From UBA7359 sp047618295 (GTDB taxonomy: Bacteria; Pseudomonadota; Gammaproteobacteria; Eutrophobiales; Eutrophobiaceae): DNA of 8,584 nt. Numbering within the stretch: the first letter of the stretch is position 1; each line of letters opens with the position of its first letter. A program made the position numbers and the translations under genes. The stretch covers positions 1 to 8,584 of the forward strand of contig JBLHKL010000093.1 in the NCBI GenBank assembly GCA_047618295.1, read 5' to 3'. Positions 5,697 through 8,584 of the stretch are shown here, piece by piece. The notes beneath the pieces were generated by a model. It had not been told where the DNA came from, made no database searches, and saw only the letters and a list, made by a program, of their open reading frames with translations.

Positions 5697-6407
5697 ATGA
5701 ACAAAATAATTTTTAGCATTTTAATAGCAATGCTGTTGGCTGGTGTGGCAGTGGCAGAAAAAAAATCAGAGCCGAAAGCGGCAACGCAAAACAAGATAAT
5801 TAAACCTAGTGGCTTTCTAGGAAATTACGATGATTTTAAGGTTATTAATCCACAGACCAATGCAAAGGTTTGGATTAAAAAACCGCATGAAGATCTTTCG
5901 GTTTTAAAAGGTTATAAAGCAATTGTATTTTCACCCATTGAAGTATGGATGGATCAATCGTCTGGATATCAAGGCATTGATCCCAATGAGTTAAAACTGA
6001 TTACAGATTATTTTCTAGAACAACTTCAAGGAAGAATAGGCAAAACTCTTGAAATCGTCGAAAAAGACGGTCCAGATGTTATGAATTTGCGAATTGCTAT
6101 TACGGGTATTAAAAAAACCAAGCCTAAAAGAGAAGTCTATGATTTCATTCCGGTGAAACTGGTGTGGAATGCTGGTAATGCAGGTTATCGTAAATTGGCA
6201 GGAAAGCATTTGAATGCATATGAGGCAACCATTGAAATGGAGATTCGAGATACTCAATCTGGTGATCGACTAGTAGCTGCAATGGATAAGCATTCTGTTA
6301 ATGAAACCACGGGTAAAAACGAAGACACTTGGGCGCCTCTGCAAGAAGTTTTAGATTACTGGGCTAAAATTATTGGTGACAGAATTTCTCAAGCACAAGT
6401 TATGTAA
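5697..6407 (+). CDS. Exported DUF3313-like protein
   Basis: The 236-residue product has a Sec signal peptide (about 1-20, LLAGVAVA|EKK) and is predicted to be periplasmic or envelope-associated. The mature part fits DUF3313: the early PSGFLGNYDDF (37-47), a segment Y-K-A-I-V-F-S-P-I-E-V (73-83), and a late alternating beta region (AYEATIEMEIRDTQSGDRL, 173-191). Known family members are often lipoproteins; this one has no lipobox cysteine and no cysteine at all. The family function is not established, and I assign no activity. AAGGA lies 9 nt before the ATG, a good ribosome-binding site that fixes the start. It is the first gene of a same-strand set with the SYLF and patatin genes, separated from the SYLF gene by 100 nt containing a hairpin. 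The domain call rests on recognition by eye. Confidence 0.7.
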   Translation: MNKIIFSILIAMLLAGVAVAEKKSEPKAATQNKIIKPSGFLGNYDDFKVINPQTNAKVWIKKPHEDLSVLKGYKAIVFSPIEVWMDQSSGYQGIDPNELKLITDYFLEQLQGRIGKTLEIVEKDGPDVMNLRIAITGIKKTKPKREVYDFIPVKLVWNAGNAGYRKLAGKHLNAYEATIEMEIRDTQSGDRLVAAMDKHSVNETTGKNEDTWAPLQEVLDYWAKIIGDRISQAQVM

Positions 6408-6421
6408 ATAAAGTTAACATT

Positions 6422-6469
6422 AATTCAATCAAGTGGTGGGTTGTGAAAATATGACTCATCACCTGAATT
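6422..6469 (+). other. Imperfect hairpin between the DUF3313 and SYLF genes
   Basis: GTGGTGGGT (6433-6441) pairs with ACTCATCAC (6454-6462) over 9 bp including two G-T wobbles, around a 12-nt loop. Outside it, AATTCA (6422-6427) pairs with TGAATT (6464-6469) across an asymmetric internal loop. No T-tract follows, so it is more likely an mRNA stability or processing element between two cistrons than a terminator. Confidence 0.4.
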
Positions 6470-6507
6470 GATAAAAATTCAAATAATTCATCAAAGGTAA
6501 ATTGATA

Positions 6508-7068
6508 ATGAATGTAATTAAAAAGCTATCTACGTTAACGCTAATGCTGTTCATTTTGATGGCTATTTCATCACTCTCGTTACAAGCAGCTGAAAGCAGT
6601 GCTGAAGAAATCGACAGAGAAGTCGATGTCGCATTGCAACATCTTTTTAAAAGCTCTCCTGTTGCCGCTGAGTTAATGAAGGTGGCGAAAGGAATTTTAG
6701 TGTTCCCAGATGTGGTCAAAGCAGGTGTTATCGTGGGCGGGCAATATGGTGAAGGCGCGCTGAGAGTAGGTGGTAAAACTGAGAATTATTACAATACGGT
6801 AGCAGGCTCGTACGGCCTCCAGTTGGGTATACAAAAATTTGGATATGCACTTATTCTAATGACGCAAGATTCACTTGATCACCTGAAGAAGTCTAAGGGC
6901 TGGGAAATCGGAGTGGGTCCAAGCGTGGTTATAGTTGATGAAGGTATTGCGAAATCATTAACAACCACAACGGCAAAAGAAGATATCTACGCGTTCTTTT
7001 TTGATCAAAAAGGATTAATGGCAGGGCTTGGTATTCAAGGCTCAAAAATCTCTCCCATCACACCATAA
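6508..7068 (+). CDS. Exported SYLF/Ysc84-family lipid-binding protein
   Basis: The 186-residue product has a Sec signal peptide (about 1-27, SLSLQA|AES) and then a single SYLF (Ysc84) domain. Family features seen are the helical start EIDREVDVALQHLF (34-47), AKGILVFPDVVKAGVIVGGQYGEGAL (60-84), the tyrosine/glycine-rich TVAGSYGLQLGIQKFGYALILMT (97-119), GWEIGVGPSVVIVDEG (131-146), and the late IYAFFFDQKGLMAGLGIQGSKI (160-181). Eukaryotic SYLF domains bind phosphoinositides and membranes; bacterial members are poorly understood envelope proteins. I chose ATG 6508 because AAGG at 6494-6497 is spaced 10 nt from it but only 4 nt from the TTG at 6502. It ends 8 nt before the patatin gene, which implies cotranscription and possibly a shared lipid-related role. 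It could be periplasmic or loosely membrane-bound; no lipobox is present. Confidence 0.85.
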   Translation: MNVIKKLSTLTLMLFILMAISSLSLQAAESSAEEIDREVDVALQHLFKSSPVAAELMKVAKGILVFPDVVKAGVIVGGQYGEGALRVGGKTENYYNTVAGSYGLQLGIQKFGYALILMTQDSLDHLKKSKGWEIGVGPSVVIVDEGIAKSLTTTTAKEDIYAFFFDQKGLMAGLGIQGSKISPITP

Positions 7069-7076
7069 AGAGCTAA

Positions 7077-8315
7077 ATGCATAATCAAATGATTCCGACA
7101 GATATCATGGGGCTCAAATGGCTGCCAGTGATGGCTGTAATAGCCATCACTGGTTGCGCCAGTTTGCCGGAACGGAACCCTGTTCCTGTTGAGTATACTA
7201 ATCATACAAGTATTGCTGGGATTTCAGAAGCTCGATTCTGGGCCGACGAGTGGCCAACCTTTTCTAAGGATCGTTTTGAATCATCCTCAGATGCTGATTT
7301 ACAGGAGAGATATCCTGCAATTTATAATAAACCACATAATTATCTTGCCATTTCTGGTGGTGGTGCCAATGGTGCCTATGGTGCAGGGGTGCTTTACGGA
7401 TGGAGCGAGTCAGGTACGCGCCCTGAATTTACCATGGTCACAGGGATAAGTACGGGTGCACTCACTGCACCCTTTGCTTTTTTAGGCTCAGATTATGATG
7501 ATGAATTAAAAAACGTCTATACAACAATAACGACTAAAGATGTTGCGAAAAAACGAGGATTGATTGACTCAATCTTTGGCGAGTCTATTTACAATACTGA
7601 ACCTCTAAAAAAAACCATTGCTAAATACATCACTGGCGATGTGATAGAAGCCATTGCAGCTGAGCATAAGCGCGGGCGTAGGCTTTATATAGGGACAGTT
7701 AATCTGGATGCGGGTCGTTCTGTAATATGGAATGTTGGTGCAATTGCGGTAAGTAACCACCCACAAAAGATCGAATTAATTCGCGATGTTATGCGTGCAT
7801 CTTCAGCCATCCCCATTGCTTTTCCACCTGTCCTAGTATCGATAGAAGCAAACGGCAAACAATACGATGAGTTACATGTGGATGGAGGTACCGGATCACA
7901 AGTGTTTGTCTATCCTGCTGCGGTTGACTGGAAATCAATTACAGAAAAACTAAGAGTGAAAGGAGAGCCAAAAGTGTATGTGTTGCGCAACTCTTTCCTT
8001 GATCCAAATTATCATGGTATTGATCGATCAATTTTACCGATTGCAACTCGCACGATTGAATCTCTAATCAGAACACAGGGTGTGGGTGATTTATATGAAA
8101 TCTATGCCTTATGTAAAAGAGATGGCAATGATTTTAATCTCGCCTACATTCCCGCTAGCTTTGTAGAACAGCCTAGTGAAGGGTTTGATCCAATCTATAT
8201 GACTAAACTGTTTGACCTTGGTTATCAGAAGGGCCTCAAAGGTTATTCTTGGACAAAAGGTCCACCTGGATTTGAGACAGAATCAGACTTTAAGTATATA
8301 AAAGACGTTAAGTAA
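7077..8315 (+). CDS. Patatin-like phospholipase lipoprotein
   Basis: The 412-residue protein carries the complete patatin Ser-Asp dyad machinery. The oxyanion-hole loop is GGGANGAYGAG (94-104), the nucleophile S125 lies in the elbow GISTG (123-127), and the catalytic Asp D269 is in DGG (269-271). ASSAIPIAFPPV (241-252) is a further conserved block. Such enzymes hydrolyse acyl esters of phospholipids or related lipids. The N terminus has a lipoprotein signal peptide with lipobox ITGC (24-27), so C27 should be lipidated and the enzyme anchored to a membrane facing the periplasm or outside. Residue +2 is Ala, not the Asp of inner-membrane retention, which favours the outer membrane. ATG 7077 is used because AAGAG precedes it and an n-region is retained; ATG 7107 is possible but has no ribosome-binding site. 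It follows the SYLF gene by 8 nt. Confidence 0.92.
   Translation: MHNQMIPTDIMGLKWLPVMAVIAITGCASLPERNPVPVEYTNHTSIAGISEARFWADEWPTFSKDRFESSSDADLQERYPAIYNKPHNYLAISGGGANGAYGAGVLYGWSESGTRPEFTMVTGISTGALTAPFAFLGSDYDDELKNVYTTITTKDVAKKRGLIDSIFGESIYNTEPLKKTIAKYITGDVIEAIAAEHKRGRRLYIGTVNLDAGRSVIWNVGAIAVSNHPQKIELIRDVMRASSAIPIAFPPVLVSIEANGKQYDELHVDGGTGSQVFVYPAAVDWKSITEKLRVKGEPKVYVLRNSFLDPNYHGIDRSILPIATRTIESLIRTQGVGDLYEIYALCKRDGNDFNLAYIPASFVEQPSEGFDPIYMTKLFDLGYQKGLKGYSWTKGPPGFETESDFKYIKDVK
7125..7153 (+). other. 12-bp perfect hairpin within the patatin signal-peptide codons
   Basis: CCAGTGATGGCT (7125-7136) and AGCCATCACTGG (7142-7153) are perfect inverted arms around GTAAT. The hairpin starts 48 nt after the A of the start codon and covers codons 17-26, just before the lipobox cysteine. 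No T-tract follows. It may slow translation or protect the mRNA, or be a by-product of the protein sequence; its length makes chance less attractive. Confidence 0.6.
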
Positions 8316-8544
8316 TAGTGTGAGGGTTTTGGTAAGTCTAGAATAATAAAAATACAACTGACTTATCTGGGGTTAAATCGTTATGGCTTCATCCTGGTCA
8401 GCGATTAGAGATAGTCGAGAAAATTGATGTGTTCTGGGTGGGGATGGAGGTCGTTATAATGGCGAGTTTGAGTTTTAGAGCTATCTTACGATGGTATTAG
8501 TGCCAGTGTTCTATGCAACTTCTAATAAGCTGTCTCATAAATAA
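8316..8544. other. Gene-free stretch after the patatin gene
   Basis: No credible coding region is seen on either strand. GGTAAGTC (8331-8338) and GACTTATC (8360-8367) can form an 8-bp stem with one G-T pair and a 21-nt loop, without a T-tract. No clear terminator follows the patatin gene until the inverted repeat at the window end. Confidence 0.45.
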
Positions 8545-8578
8545 ATAATGCAGGTCAATTGAAATAGACCTGCATTAT
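8545..8578. terminator. 12-bp inverted repeat at window end, possible terminator
   Basis: ATAATGCAGGTC (8545-8556) and GACCTGCATTAT (8567-8578) pair perfectly around a 10-nt loop. What follows on the plus strand (CTTGGT) is only partly visible and not T-rich; on the minus strand TTATTTATGAG follows. It could be a bidirectional terminator for the patatin transcript and a convergent gene beyond the window, or a palindromic repeat element. Confidence 0.5.
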
Positions 8579-8584
8579 CTTGGT

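Noticed and set aside
6459..6719. Minus-strand open frame over the SYLF gene start
   Set aside because: Antisense shadow of the signal peptide and first helix of the SYLF protein.
7189..7449. Plus-strand open frame inside the patatin gene
   Set aside because: Out of frame with the patatin catalytic motifs and without its own ribosome-binding site.
8384..8480. Possible transposase or short gene remnant after the patatin gene
   Set aside because: The short frame from ATG 8383 stops after 14 codons and shows no motif I recognise.

Overview
The window looks like a gammaproteobacterial chromosome segment with moderate GC. It opens with a housekeeping block in a familiar order: the 3' end of glmM, then tpiA, secG and a tRNA-Leu(GAG) with an encoded CCA end. 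As I recall, this order is typical of Pseudomonas-like gammaproteobacteria, where tRNA-Met, rimP, nusA and infB usually follow. Here they do not. A VPLPA/PEP-CTERM-type exported protein and several Sec-dependent envelope proteins suggest an aquatic or marine gammaproteobacterium, but I cannot name a genus.

Layout. Positions 1-1881 hold the core block. Positions 1882-2061 carry no intact gene but resemble the leader found upstream of P4-type tyrosine integrases at tRNA insertion sites: spaced TCCAG..TCC repeats, paired GGGGGTA blocks, then a short frameshifted stretch readable as KLTDSVI. I read this as the relic of an island junction. Next comes a 622-residue secreted DUF3604 (PHP-like metallohydrolase fold) protein at 2171-4039. 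A gene-free stretch at 4040-4657 contains a second GGGGGTA doublet next to an aborted ATGGCAAGTTAG start, and a strong 20-bp inverted repeat. At 4658-5308 is a small exported protein with a C-terminal sorting signal, closed by a clear intrinsic terminator at 5334-5361.

The right part (5697-8315) is a three-gene, same-strand cluster whose products are all predicted to be exported: a DUF3313 protein, an SYLF/Ysc84 lipid-binding protein and a patatin-like phospholipase lipoprotein. The last two are 8 nt apart. A perfect 18-bp palindrome lies 39 nt before the first gene and may be an operator. A hairpin sits between the first two genes, and a 12-bp hairpin lies inside the signal-peptide codons of the patatin gene. 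The cluster suggests an envelope lipid-binding and lipid-hydrolysing module, which is an inference from domain content.

The most interesting points are the cargo region behind tRNA-Leu, bracketed by two integrase-leader-like relics, and the exported SYLF-patatin-DUF3313 set with its candidate operator and RNA structures. I see no CRISPR array, intact transposase, intact integrase or recognisable defence system.
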